Shown: positions 1 to 5,241, counted from the stretch's first letter. The stretch is 5,241 nt of DNA from Thermoplasmata archaeon (GCA_030044105.1 JASHWL010000205.1:1-5241), one strand, 5' to 3'. Made by a program: numbers and translations. The notes: generated by a model from the sequence alone, not told the origin.

Positions 1-102
1 GGGGAATGAACGTGTCGAAACCGATCCTCGCTGACTGGCGGAATTGCTCGTTTGCTTACCTTTGAGCTATTGCGTACTTCGCGTACTCTCTCCTCTGTCG
101 GT

Positions 103-143
103 CCCGAGAGGTCACTCCCCGTTGCCAGGGAGGGGATCTCGGG
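103..143. repeat. long inverted repeat (12-bp helix with a 6-nt bulge)
   Basis: CCCGAGA at 103-109 pairs with TCTCGGG at 137-143, and TCCCC at 116-120 pairs with GGGGA at 132-136. The two right-hand arms are contiguous, so the result is a 12-bp helix interrupted on one side by a 6-nt bulge (110-115), with an 11-nt loop. Either strand could form it. It is followed by smaller possible hairpins at 141-155 (GGGGC/GCCCC, a competing alternative), 161-172 (GCCA/TGGC), 187-202 (GACC/GGTC) and 209-220 (CCGC/GCGG). No T-run adjoins it, so it is not a typical archaeal terminator. A structured RNA or regulatory leader is possible, but its identity is unknown. Confidence 0.5.
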
Positions 144-280
144 GCTCCACGCCCCATCGGGCCATCTGTGGCGCTGCCCTGGAAGAGACCGGTTCACGGG
201 TCCCCGGCCCGCCGTGGCGGCGCCGTCGCGCCCGCCCCTCGGAAGGAGCCGGTGCGACCTCAGATGGGAGTCGGGTGCGG

Positions 281-288
281 TATTTAAC
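281..288. promoter_or_regulatory. TATA-like element, orientation undetermined
   Basis: The A/T run TATTTAAC (GTTAAATA on the minus strand) stands out in very GC-rich surroundings and resembles an archaeal box A in either direction. No ATG or GTG lies at the roughly 25-nt distance expected for a leaderless mRNA on either strand. If functional, it therefore more likely drives an RNA, or an mRNA with a leader. Read on the minus strand, transcription would begin near 258-260 and run through the hairpin-rich block at 100-235. This is a motif match only. Confidence 0.3.
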
Positions 289-432
289 GCAAGTGTCCCC
301 GCGAGAGCCCCGGCGCGGGTCAACGGCCGCGAAGACCGGACGACGAGCGCGGATCGCGGTCCCGCGCGGGGGTCCCTCGCGACCGGAAAGGGCTCGACTC
401 TTCGCGACCCACGAGCCGACGGCCCCCCGCGA

Positions 433-2352
433 TCAGGCGAGATTCATCTTCTTGAGGACGAGGAGGAACCGAGGGTCTCTTCGCAAGGGTTCGAGCGCGG
501 GATCGTTTCGGATCATCTGAAGTGCGAGATTGTGCTCGTCCGCGCTCTTGAACAGTATCCGGAATGCCTCATCGAAGTCGTCCGCCAAGGCGTACCCCAC
601 GACGAACATCCAGGAAGGCGCGGCACGCTCGGGCAGGCCCTTCGCTCTCTGCAGGATCCGACGCGCTTCCTTCGGTTCGCCGCGCAGCCCGTGCAGCCAG
701 GCCTGAGGTATTCGGGCGGCCCACGGCTCCGGGTCCAGGACCGCCGACCGATCGCACTCCTCGATCGAGCGATCCCACTGGCCCTCCGCGTAGTACAACC
801 AAGCCAGTCCGGTGTGGTACCGGGCGGAATCGGGCTCCATCCGGTTCAGCCGCTCGAGGAGCGGCTTGGCCGCGTCGGTGCGACGGATCTGGCATAGGAA
901 CGCCACGCGGTCGAGGAGGAGGGTTACCGACTGGGGATCCAGCTCGACCGCGAGCTCTGATTCCCGGAGCGCTTCCTCGACCCGTCCCTCGTCTCGAAGC
1001 ACATTCGAGTACGTGTGGTGTGCCTGCGCGTAGCTCGGATTGAGGGCGAGGGCCCGCTTCAGTTCTCGCTCCGTCGCGTCGAACTCCCAGTCGTCCCAGA
1101 GGATCATCGCAAGAGAACAGTGCGCCTCGGCCAGGTCCGAGTCGAGCTCGATGGCGCGTGCGGCGTACTCGCGGCGCACCCGGTCCCAGGTCGCGCGGGT
1201 ACCCTCGTAGCCTCCCCACCCGAGGTACGTCGTCGCGTCGGCGAGCCCGGTGTAGGCGCGCGCGTTGGTAGGGTCGAGCGAAACGGCGAGCTCGAATTGG
1301 GCCTTGGCGGCCCGGAACGTCGGCTCGGACCACACGGAGGAGAGCAGCGCCCGTCCGCGCAGGTAGGCGAGGTAGGACTCCGGGTGCGAGGTCGACCGTG
1401 CGTCGAGCCGCTCCTGCTCCCCCTTGGCCACCTTGACCCGGAGCGCCTCGGCGATCCGTTTCGCGACATCGGACTGGACCGCAAAGATGTCGTCGAGCTT
1501 GCGGTCGTACGTGCTGGCCCAGACGTGTCCGAGCGATCGGACCTCGATCAGCTGGGCGGTGATCCGGAGCTGTTCCCCCGATTTCCGCACGCTGCCCTCC
1601 AGGATCGAGCCGACTCCGAGCTCGGCCCCGATCTGCGCCAGCGGCTTCGGGGCCGTCTTGTAGGGCAGGATCGACGTGCGAGCGATCACCTGCAGCCCCG
1701 TGAGCTGCGAGAGGACGGTGATGAGCTCCTCCGTCAGTCCGTCCGCGATGTACTCGTCCTTCGGGTCCGGGCTGATGTTGGCGAACGGCAGAACCGCGAG
1801 ACGCGTCGGGCCGGCCTCGCGCGTCGGACCGCCGGCGTGCGTCCACGGGAGAACGACCCGATAGACCTCGACCGGCTCGGCCACGCCCTTGAGGCTCCTC
1901 GGCCCGAGCGACTCGGCCGGGTAGGGGACCTGGTGGCGCACCTGCTCGTGGACCGGGCCCGAGATGCACACGCCCCCCGCGTCGGCGAGCGGTTCGATCC
2001 GGGAGGCGATGTTGACGGCATCCCCGAGGATGTCCGTTCCGCGCCGCTCCACGTCCCCCAGATGAATCCCGATCCGGATCCGAAGCGAGCCGGCCCCGAC
2101 CCGTCCTTCACGCTCGCTCGCTGCCCGTTGGATCACGACCGCGCACTCCACGGCGTCCCGCGCGTTGGGGAACTCGACCAGCAGGCCATCCCCCATTGAC
2201 TTGATCTTGCGCCCGTGGTGCGCGGCGACGAGCGGACGCATGAGCCGCTCCTGATCCTCAAGGAGCCTCAACGCGCCGCGTTCGTCTCCGTGCGCCAGCC
2301 TCGAGTAGCCCTCGAGGTCGGTGAACATGATCGCTGCGAGACGGCGGGACAT
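433..2352 (-). CDS. class III adenylate/guanylate cyclase with TolB-like domain and TPR repeats
   Basis: Predicted soluble nucleotidyl cyclase of 639 residues, probably making cAMP from ATP in the cytoplasm; no signal peptide or membrane segment is seen. Residues 4-165 form the class III catalytic domain: metal-binding Asp12 (MFTDLEGYS) and Asp55 (KSMGDG), adenine-selecting Lys51 and Asp107 (TDILGD), and Asn114 and Arg118 (VNIASR). The full catalytic set is thus present, and Lys/Asp favours ATP over GTP. Residues about 183-306 are a TolB-like domain (starting LAVLPFANIS, then GSILEGSVRK), found in many bacterial regulators. About 325-610 is a series of TPR-like helical repeats, likely for protein contacts. 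The C-terminus (DPALEPLRRDPRF) is typical of bacterial proteins with this architecture. ATG at 2352 is preferred because it gives the usual MxRRLAAIMFTD start; an in-frame GTG at 2358 would add two residues. It lies 84 nt behind the HAD gene. Lateral origin from bacteria is inferred. Confidence 0.93.
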   Translation of the reverse strand: MSRRLAAIMFTDLEGYSRLAHGDERGALRLLEDQERLMRPLVAAHHGRKIKSMGDGLLVEFPNARDAVECAVVIQRAASEREGRVGAGSLRIRIGIHLGDVERRGTDILGDAVNIASRIEPLADAGGVCISGPVHEQVRHQVPYPAESLGPRSLKGVAEPVEVYRVVLPWTHAGGPTREAGPTRLAVLPFANISPDPKDEYIADGLTEELITVLSQLTGLQVIARTSILPYKTAPKPLAQIGAELGVGSILEGSVRKSGEQLRITAQLIEVRSLGHVWASTYDRKLDDIFAVQSDVAKRIAEALRVKVAKGEQERLDARSTSHPESYLAYLRGRALLSSVWSEPTFRAAKAQFELAVSLDPTNARAYTGLADATTYLGWGGYEGTRATWDRVRREYAARAIELDSDLAEAHCSLAMILWDDWEFDATERELKRALALNPSYAQAHHTYSNVLRDEGRVEEALRESELAVELDPQSVTLLLDRVAFLCQIRRTDAAKPLLERLNRMEPDSARYHTGLAWLYYAEGQWDRSIEECDRSAVLDPEPWAARIPQAWLHGLRGEPKEARRILQRAKGLPERAAPSWMFVVGYALADDFDEAFRILFKSADEHNLALQMIRNDPALEPLRRDPRFLLVLKKMNLA

Positions 2353-2436
2353 CGCCACCGCCGCGTACCGGATACGGTTAGATGAGACCTTGGGCGCGGG
2401 AACCGTCCCGGCCGGGCCGGACCCGAGGGCTCGTGC
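2353..2436 (-). promoter_or_regulatory. HAD-cyclase intergenic gap with weak promoter candidate
   Basis: This 84-nt gap separates the HAD stop from the cyclase start and is large enough for a separate promoter. The only A/T-richer stretch is ATCTAACCGTAT on the minus strand (2372-2383), centred roughly 26 nt before the ATG at 2352, the spacing expected for a leaderless archaeal transcript. Its match to a TATA consensus is poor. A short inverted repeat, CGTA/TACG around a 5-nt centre, occupies 2363-2375, between that stretch and the start codon. No Shine-Dalgarno precedes the cyclase. Either a weak own promoter or read-through from the HAD gene is possible. Confidence 0.25.
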
Positions 2437-3132
2437 TCACCGTCCGGACTCGAGCTGTCGGACCCACAACGGTACCTCGAGGAGGGAGGTGATCTCGGGC
2501 GGATCGCGCCCGAAGCCGGTGCCGGCGCGATTCAGCCAGAGCGAGCGAAGGCCGGCCTCGTGGGCCGCGACCGCGTCGGTGAACGCCAGGTTGCCGACGT
2601 AGAGCGCGTCGCCCGCGGGGATCTTGAGGCGATCGACCGCCCGACGGAAGATCTCGGGGTCGGGCTTCTCGACGCCCTCGGTCCCGGACGAGACCACTCG
2701 CTCGAAGAAAGGGAGGATCCCCGTCGAGTGGAGAATCTGGCGGACATGGGCCTCGCTGGAGCTGTTCGAGACCACGGCCATGCGCCGGCCCTCGGCCTTG
2801 AGGTGATCCAAGCAGCGCCGGGTATCCGAGTAGAGGCGGAAGAACCCGGGCCGCTGCTTGAGGAGCTCGGTGAAGCGCGTGGCCGTCGGCGCGTCGACCG
2901 GGCGCTCGCTCGCACGCTCGAGGGTGCGGCGCCAGAACTCCACCTGGCCGATCCGCTCGCGCGTGTCGGTCTCGCGCTCGACCTCGAAGAAGCCGTGGGC
3001 CATCTGCTCCTCGTCGGCCGGGACGAAGCACCGGTGCGCGAGCTCGGTCCAGTGGCCGAAGTCGTGGTAGTCGACGAGCGTGCCGCCGAGGTCGAAGAGG
3101 ACGGCGCGGATCGCGGGCCCGTCGCGCGGCAC
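2437..3132 (-). CDS. HAD-superfamily hydrolase
   Basis: A 231-residue haloacid-dehalogenase-type hydrolase, probably a cytoplasmic phosphatase acting on a small phosphorylated metabolite; the substrate cannot be read from sequence. Motif I is FDLGGTLVD with the nucleophile Asp14. Motif II is VVSNSS (Ser122), motif III is the Lys156 of EKPDPEIF, and motif IV is VGNLAFTD with Asn181 and Asp186. Residues about 25-95 form a helical cap typical of subfamily I. Two positions are unusual. The general acid/base Asp two residues after the nucleophile is Gly16, and the first acidic residue of motif IV is Asn181, so catalysis may be weak or of a different type. DLGGT variants are nevertheless common in the family. 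The start is GTG at 3132, only 15 nt after the VOC stop, without a clear Shine-Dalgarno, so co-transcription with the VOC gene is likely. Confidence 0.9.
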   Translation of the reverse strand: MPRDGPAIRAVLFDLGGTLVDYHDFGHWTELAHRCFVPADEEQMAHGFFEVERETDTRERIGQVEFWRRTLERASERPVDAPTATRFTELLKQRPGFFRLYSDTRRCLDHLKAEGRRMAVVSNSSSEAHVRQILHSTGILPFFERVVSSGTEGVEKPDPEIFRRAVDRLKIPAGDALYVGNLAFTDAVAAHEAGLRSLWLNRAGTGFGRDPPEITSLLEVPLWVRQLESGR

Positions 3133-3147
3133 GACGGTATCGAAGGG

Positions 3148-3600
3148 TCAGCGGGCTTTACGATGACGGGCCCGGCGCGGCTTCGGCCGCATCCACGGAG
3201 TGAACGTCAGGCCGACGAGCAGGCCCTCGGGCCCGAGGAGGCGGGTGACGGTCTGCCCCCAGGGCTCGGTGCGGGCGGAGACCAGGAGACGGTACCCGCG
3301 CGCTTCGAGCGCCCGCGTCGCGGCGGCGACGTCCGCCACGTCGAACTCGATCCACGCCTGCGGCGTCGGGACGTCCGCCGGCCAGTCCGTTCGGCCGAAG
3401 CAGGACTCCGCTGCGGAGGCGAGCGGCCAGAGGGCGAACGATTTCGCGCCCCGGAGCCGGTTCGTGTGCAGGTAGCCGTCCGTGTCCTCGAACGGGATCG
3501 CGAGGAGGTCGCGGTAGAGCGCGCGGCTCGCGTCCGCGTCGCGCACGATCGGTCCGAATCCCGCGATGAAGAGCGCCCGGCTTGCGTCCGTATCCGCCAT
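3148..3600 (-). CDS. VOC/glyoxalase-bleomycin-resistance fold protein
   Basis: A 150-residue protein of the vicinal oxygen chelate superfamily, which contains glyoxalases, dioxygenases and antibiotic-binding proteins. The two-module fold is visible: FGPIVRDADASRALYRDLL at residues 15-33 starts module one, and WIEFDVADVAAATRALEARG at 83-102 starts module two. The TEPWGQ (111-116) and PEGLLVGLTFTPWM (124-137) segments are characteristic of a widespread uncharacterised branch often labelled bleomycin-resistance or glyoxalase-like. Glu85 could be a metal ligand, but a full metal site cannot be assigned, so neither substrate nor enzymatic activity is known. The tail 138-150 is very basic (7 Arg, 2 Lys, 1 His of 13). 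ATG at 3600 was chosen; an in-frame GTG at 3627 would add nine residues and shorten the gap to SRPBCC. It probably shares a transcript with SRPBCC upstream and HAD 15 nt downstream. Confidence 0.88.
   Translation of the reverse strand: MADTDASRALFIAGFGPIVRDADASRALYRDLLAIPFEDTDGYLHTNRLRGAKSFALWPLASAAESCFGRTDWPADVPTPQAWIEFDVADVAAATRALEARGYRLLVSARTEPWGQTVTRLLGPEGLLVGLTFTPWMRPKPRRARHRKAR
3514..3594. repeat. imperfect 27-nt direct repeat within the VOC gene
   Basis: Positions 3514-3540 and 3568-3594 match at 22 of 27 bases and are offset by 54 nt, exactly 18 codons. They encode DTDASRALF at residues 3-11 and DADASRALY at 21-29. The second copy is the normal first helix of the VOC module. The first forms an extra N-terminal stretch and may result from a local in-frame duplication. 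Confidence 0.5.
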
Positions 3601-3650
3601 GGGGGTCCCGGCGATCCCCAGCGCCACCGGGCGGATACGAGCCCCGGCGA

Positions 3651-3668
3651 GAGGCGGCGAAACGCCTC
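3651..3668 (-). other. hairpin between SRPBCC and VOC genes
   Basis: GAGGCG at 3651-3656 and CGCCTC at 3663-3668 form a perfect 6-bp stem with a 6-nt loop, beginning 4 nt after the SRPBCC stop codon. There is no T-run behind it, so it does not look like an archaeal intrinsic terminator. It could stabilise the transcript end or be chance in GC-rich sequence. Confidence 0.35.
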
Positions 3669-3672
3669 CCCG

Positions 3673-4161
3673 TCAGCGGGATCGTCGGCGGCGCCGCCGC
3701 GTGGCGCGGTAGTCGCGCGCGAGCGCCCGACCGTAGCCGGTCCAGGCGTGCCGGAGGTCCGCCTCGAACGCGGCGGCGGTAGGGTGCTTGGGATGGGCCG
3801 CGGTCGCCCGTCGGTGCATCGTGATGGAGAGCCGGGTCCGCGCCGGGCCGAGCGCCGTGAGCCGGTAGTCGATCTCGGCGAACCGGTGGCTCCCCTGCGA
3901 GTGCGAGCGCCACGCGTCCGGCGGCCGGAGCGATACCGCGCTGCGGCGCCAGACCCAGCCGCCGGCCGGATTCCGTTCCAGGTCCTCGAACAGGACGTGG
4001 CCGCGGTCCCGCTCGAGGACCCGGCGCTCGAAGCCCTGGTGCGAGAGGGAGGAGTCGTTCGCCCGGTAATCGGTCGCCCAGCGGAACACGAACCCGATCG
4101 GAGCGGCGAGATCGATCGTGAACCGGTAGACCCGCTCTGGACCCAGCGACGGGCTCGGCAT
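3673..4161 (-). CDS. SRPBCC (START/Bet v1-fold) family protein
   Basis: A 162-residue protein resembling the SRPBCC superfamily, whose members form a deep hydrophobic cavity for lipids, polyketides or other small ligands. The opening strand and helix, YRFTIDLAAPIGFVFRWATDY (residues 11-31), have the typical pattern of these domains. Further strands include HVLFEDLE and the long RTRLSITMHRR strand, and an amphipathic C-terminal helix spans about 125-150. No catalytic motif is apparent and the ligand is unknown. The C-terminus carries an unusual arginine run (155-160, ending at residue 162). The ATG at 4161 is the right start: the frame stays open further upstream, but that stretch overlaps nusA, and a TATA-like box lies 26 nt before this ATG. 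It is the first gene after nusA and probably opens a separate transcription unit with the VOC and HAD genes. Confidence 0.8.
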   Translation of the reverse strand: MPSPSLGPERVYRFTIDLAAPIGFVFRWATDYRANDSSLSHQGFERRVLERDRGHVLFEDLERNPAGGWVWRRSAVSLRPPDAWRSHSQGSHRFAEIDYRLTALGPARTRLSITMHRRATAAHPKHPTAAAFEADLRHAWTGYGRALARDYRATRRRRRRSR

Positions 4162-4182
4162 GGGCGGGGCACGGGCCTGCGC

Positions 4183-4190
4183 CCTTAAAC
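4183..4190 (-). promoter_or_regulatory. TATA-like box of the SRPBCC gene
   Basis: GTTTAAGG on the minus strand is the only A/T-rich stretch in the 53-nt gap between nusA and the SRPBCC gene. Its centre is 26 nt upstream of the ATG at 4161, the distance at which archaeal TBP sites lie from the transcription start. The sequence between box and ATG is almost pure G/C and has no Shine-Dalgarno. The arrangement fits a leaderless mRNA starting at or next to the ATG. Confidence 0.6.
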
Positions 4191-4214
4191 GGTCCCCCGG
4201 TCGGAGCGCACGGT

Positions 4215-4640
4215 TCAGGCGACGCTCACGCTCTGGATGTCCGTGTGGCGCACGAGGATCGCGCGGGCGACCTTGAGGTTCTTGCCGGCCTTCCCGATCG
4301 CGCGCGCCTTCCACGCGGGGTCGACCGTCACGGTCGCGTGGCGCCCCTTGCCCTTCGGCACGAGATCGACCTTCTTCGGCGAGTACCAGTAGAAGATGTT
4401 CCGCGCGAGCGTCTCGGGGTCGTCCGACCACTCGACGACCTGGATCTCCTTCTTCAGCATCCCCTTGAGGCGGTCGACGAGCACGCCGCCGGGGCCCACC
4501 GCCTTGTGCACCTCGCCCGGCATCACGAGGAAGACGAGCTTGTCCTCGGCCGACAGGCAGTCCTTGACCCGCGCCCCCGTGCGCTCCTCGAAGAGCCGGA
4601 TGTAGCCGAGGGCCTCGGTGTCGAGGGTGATCTCGGTCAT
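4215..4640 (-). CDS. nusA: archaeal NusA-like transcription factor (two KH domains)
   Basis: A 141-residue archaeal NusA-like protein, the short form lacking the N-terminal polymerase-binding and S1 domains of bacterial NusA. It consists of two KH RNA-binding domains. The first has its loop at VGPGG (GPGG at 49-52), and the second has the GKAG loop at 116-119 followed by KNLKVAR. Length and content match the archaeal family. It is thought to bind RNA during transcription elongation or termination, or rRNA synthesis, in the cytoplasm. It starts with ATG 31 nt after rpl30e; no strong Shine-Dalgarno is visible in that gap, and it is probably read from the same transcript as rpoA2 and rpl30e. In many archaea rps12 follows directly, but here it does not. 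Confidence 0.95.
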   Translation of the reverse strand: MTEITLDTEALGYIRLFEERTGARVKDCLSAEDKLVFLVMPGEVHKAVGPGGVLVDRLKGMLKKEIQVVEWSDDPETLARNIFYWYSPKKVDLVPKGKGRHATVTVDPAWKARAIGKAGKNLKVARAILVRHTDIQSVSVA

Positions 4641-4671
4641 GCTACCGGAAGGGGTTCGGCGCGCGGAGCCC

Positions 4672-4959
4672 TCAGGTCTGGAGGGTCAGGATCGCGCTCG
4701 AGCCCGGGTCGAGGACGGCCATCGCACTGATCGGGAACGGCTTCCCGCAGGCCTGGCCCAGGTCGACCGCGGTCCCCTCGAAATGGTAGACGGGGATCTT
4801 CCCGATCGCCCGCTCGCCCTTCAGCTTCGCATCCGGGCACGTGCTCGACACGATCACGAGGCGCGCCTTCTTCGCCTCGGCGGCGGCGAGCGTCTCCGTG
4901 ACCCCGAGCCGCACCTTCCCCGTCTCCAGGGCGACCTTGAGCGCGTGCGCGAGATCCAT
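4672..4959 (-). CDS. rpl30e: large-subunit ribosomal protein L30e (eL30)
   Basis: A 95-residue protein of the L7Ae/L30e family, an archaeal and eukaryotic component of the 50S/60S subunit. Diagnostic segments are the N-terminal LAHALKVALETGKVRLGVTET (residues 3-23), the central ARLVIVSSTCPDAKLKG, IPVYHFEGTAVDLGQACGKP (55-74), and the C-terminal strand ending AILTLQT. Length is normal for the family. The ATG follows the rpoA2 stop with no intervening base, preceded by a good ribosome-binding site, so translation is likely coupled to rpoA2. The rpoA2-rpl30e-nusA order is conserved in many archaea and supports both the identification and the archaeal origin. Confidence 0.96.
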   Translation of the reverse strand: MDLAHALKVALETGKVRLGVTETLAAAEAKKARLVIVSSTCPDAKLKGERAIGKIPVYHFEGTAVDLGQACGKPFPISAMAVLDPGSSAILTLQT

Positions 4960-5241
4960 CTACGCCTCCTCCGCCGCCGCGTCGGCGGGCGGCAGCGCGG
5001 TCGACTCGGCCTTCGGGGGCGGCGGCGGGGCCGGGATCGACGGGCCCGGCGAGCCGAGCGGCTTGTAGACCAGGTTGACCGCGCCCGTGCCGAGCGTGAT
5101 CGGCTGGCCGACGATGATGTTCTCGGCGACCCCCTTGAGCTCGTCGACCTCGCCGGTGATCGCGGCGCGGAGCAGGTGCGCGGCGGTGATCTCGAACGCG
5201 GCCCGGGCGAGGACGCTGGTCTTCTTGCCCGAGATGCCGTG
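4960..5241 (-). CDS. rpoA2: DNA-directed RNA polymerase subunit A'' (C-terminal part)
   Basis: The last 93 codons of the A'' subunit, which in archaea carries the C-terminal third of the largest polymerase subunit; the 5' part lies beyond the right edge. The visible part begins HGISGKKTSVLARAAFEITA and continues with LLRAAITGEVDELKGVAENIIVGQPITLGTG, the strongly conserved region at the end of A''/Rpb1-type subunits that packs near the jaw and cleft. After GTGAVNLVYKP there is a 32-residue tail rich in Pro and Ala with an acidic end (AAAEEA), longer than the short ends I know from most archaeal A'' proteins. It ends in TAG directly before the rpl30e ATG. Confidence 0.96.
   Translation of the reverse strand, partial: HGISGKKTSVLARAAFEITAAHLLRAAITGEVDELKGVAENIIVGQPITLGTGAVNLVYKPLGSPGPSIPAPPPPPKAESTALPPADAAAEEA
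4965..4972 (-). promoter_or_regulatory. Shine-Dalgarno of rpl30e, inside rpoA2
   Basis: GGAGGAGG on the minus strand encodes the final Glu-Glu of A'' and ends 5 nt before the rpl30e ATG. It is the strongest ribosome-binding site in the window and fixes the rpl30e start. It contrasts with the SRPBCC, HAD and cyclase genes, which have none. Confidence 0.75.

Larger units (their letters stand above)
1..432. other. intergenic region with hairpins, no supported gene
   Basis: No convincing gene is seen in these 432 bases, which lie downstream of the cyclase stop codon. The first 110 or so bases look clearly less GC-rich than the rest of the window (judged by eye). The stretch from about 100 to 235 is dense in inverted repeats, and a TATA-like element sits at 281-288. 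On the minus strand a frame stays open from upstream of a GTG at 197 to the window edge. Its codon use (AGA, GTA, ATT, TCA, CGA) is unlike the strongly G/C-ending neighbours, and its translation is not recognisable. It may be the start of a gene continuing off the left edge, but chance is as likely. No tRNA, rRNA, SRP RNA or RNase P RNA signature was recognised, and no T-rich archaeal terminator follows the cyclase. Confidence 0.5.

Noticed and set aside
72..89. Tandem 9-nt near-repeat (GCGTACTTC then GCGTACTCT)
   Set aside because: Only two short imperfect copies; no array or element boundary is associated with it.
151..207. Resemblance to an SRP RNA helix 8 on the minus strand (GTGAACCGGTC then AGGGCAGC)
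   Set aside because: The diagnostic GGAAG-type tetraloop and flanking symmetric loop are missing, and no Alu-domain motif is found nearby.
52..897. A 281-codon plus-strand frame spanning the left region and the cyclase 3' end
   Set aside because: Most of it is antisense to the cyclase; the remainder has no recognisable protein features or promoter.
569..1969. A 466-codon minus-strand frame overlapping the cyclase
   Set aside because: It is a frame-shifted shadow of the cyclase with Arg/Gly/Pro-rich, unrecognisable translation.
1015..2199. A 394-codon plus-strand open frame antisense to the cyclase
   Set aside because: It is the same register effect over a strongly recognised cyclase gene; the translation has no domain features.
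3156..3160. Possible TATA-like stretch (GTAAAGC, minus strand) about 26 nt before the HAD start
   Set aside because: The consensus match is poor, it lies within the VOC coding end, and the 15-nt gene spacing favours co-transcription.
2560..4188. A 542-codon open frame on the plus strand, antisense to the HAD, VOC and SRPBCC genes
   Set aside because: It is in exact codon register with the three minus-strand genes, so plus-strand stops would need the codons TTA, CTA or TCA, which GC3-rich genes avoid. The translation is low-complexity Arg/Gly/Pro/Ala with no known domain.

Overview
The window is a stretch of high-GC archaeal chromosome in which every convincing gene lies on the minus strand, so it reads from right to left. 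The archaeal assignment rests on three adjacent information-processing genes at the right edge: the C-terminus of RNA polymerase subunit A'' (a split largest subunit), ribosomal protein L30e, and a short two-KH NusA-like protein. This order (rpoA2, rpl30e, nusA) is classic for archaea. High GC and strong G/C bias at third codon positions suggest an uncultured, mesophilic, high-GC euryarchaeal lineage (Thermoplasmata-like is my guess). The class is inference only.

Layout from right to left: the rpoA2 3' end (4960-5241, partial) abuts rpl30e (4672-4959) with a TAGATG junction and a strong Shine-Dalgarno inside rpoA2. nusA (4215-4640) follows after 31 nt. In many archaea rps12 and rps7 come next. 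Here the order breaks and an accessory set follows: an SRPBCC/Bet v1-fold protein (3673-4161) with its own TATA-like box 26 nt before the ATG, a VOC/glyoxalase-fold protein (3148-3600), a HAD-family hydrolase (2437-3132), and a large class III nucleotidyl cyclase fused to a TolB-like domain and TPR repeats (433-2352). The left 432 bases carry no gene I can support, but they hold several hairpin-forming inverted repeats and a TATA-like element, so they may be a non-coding RNA or regulatory region.

The three right-hand genes serve transcription and translation. The accessory genes are probably transcribed separately from the SRPBCC promoter: VOC and HAD are tightly spaced behind it, and the cyclase lies 84 nt further on, possibly with its own weak promoter. 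I see no pathway linking the four. The cyclase is the most notable gene: it keeps the full set of class III catalytic residues, and its architecture is well known from bacteria, which suggests acquisition by lateral transfer. I found no CRISPR array, insertion sequence, tRNA or rRNA.
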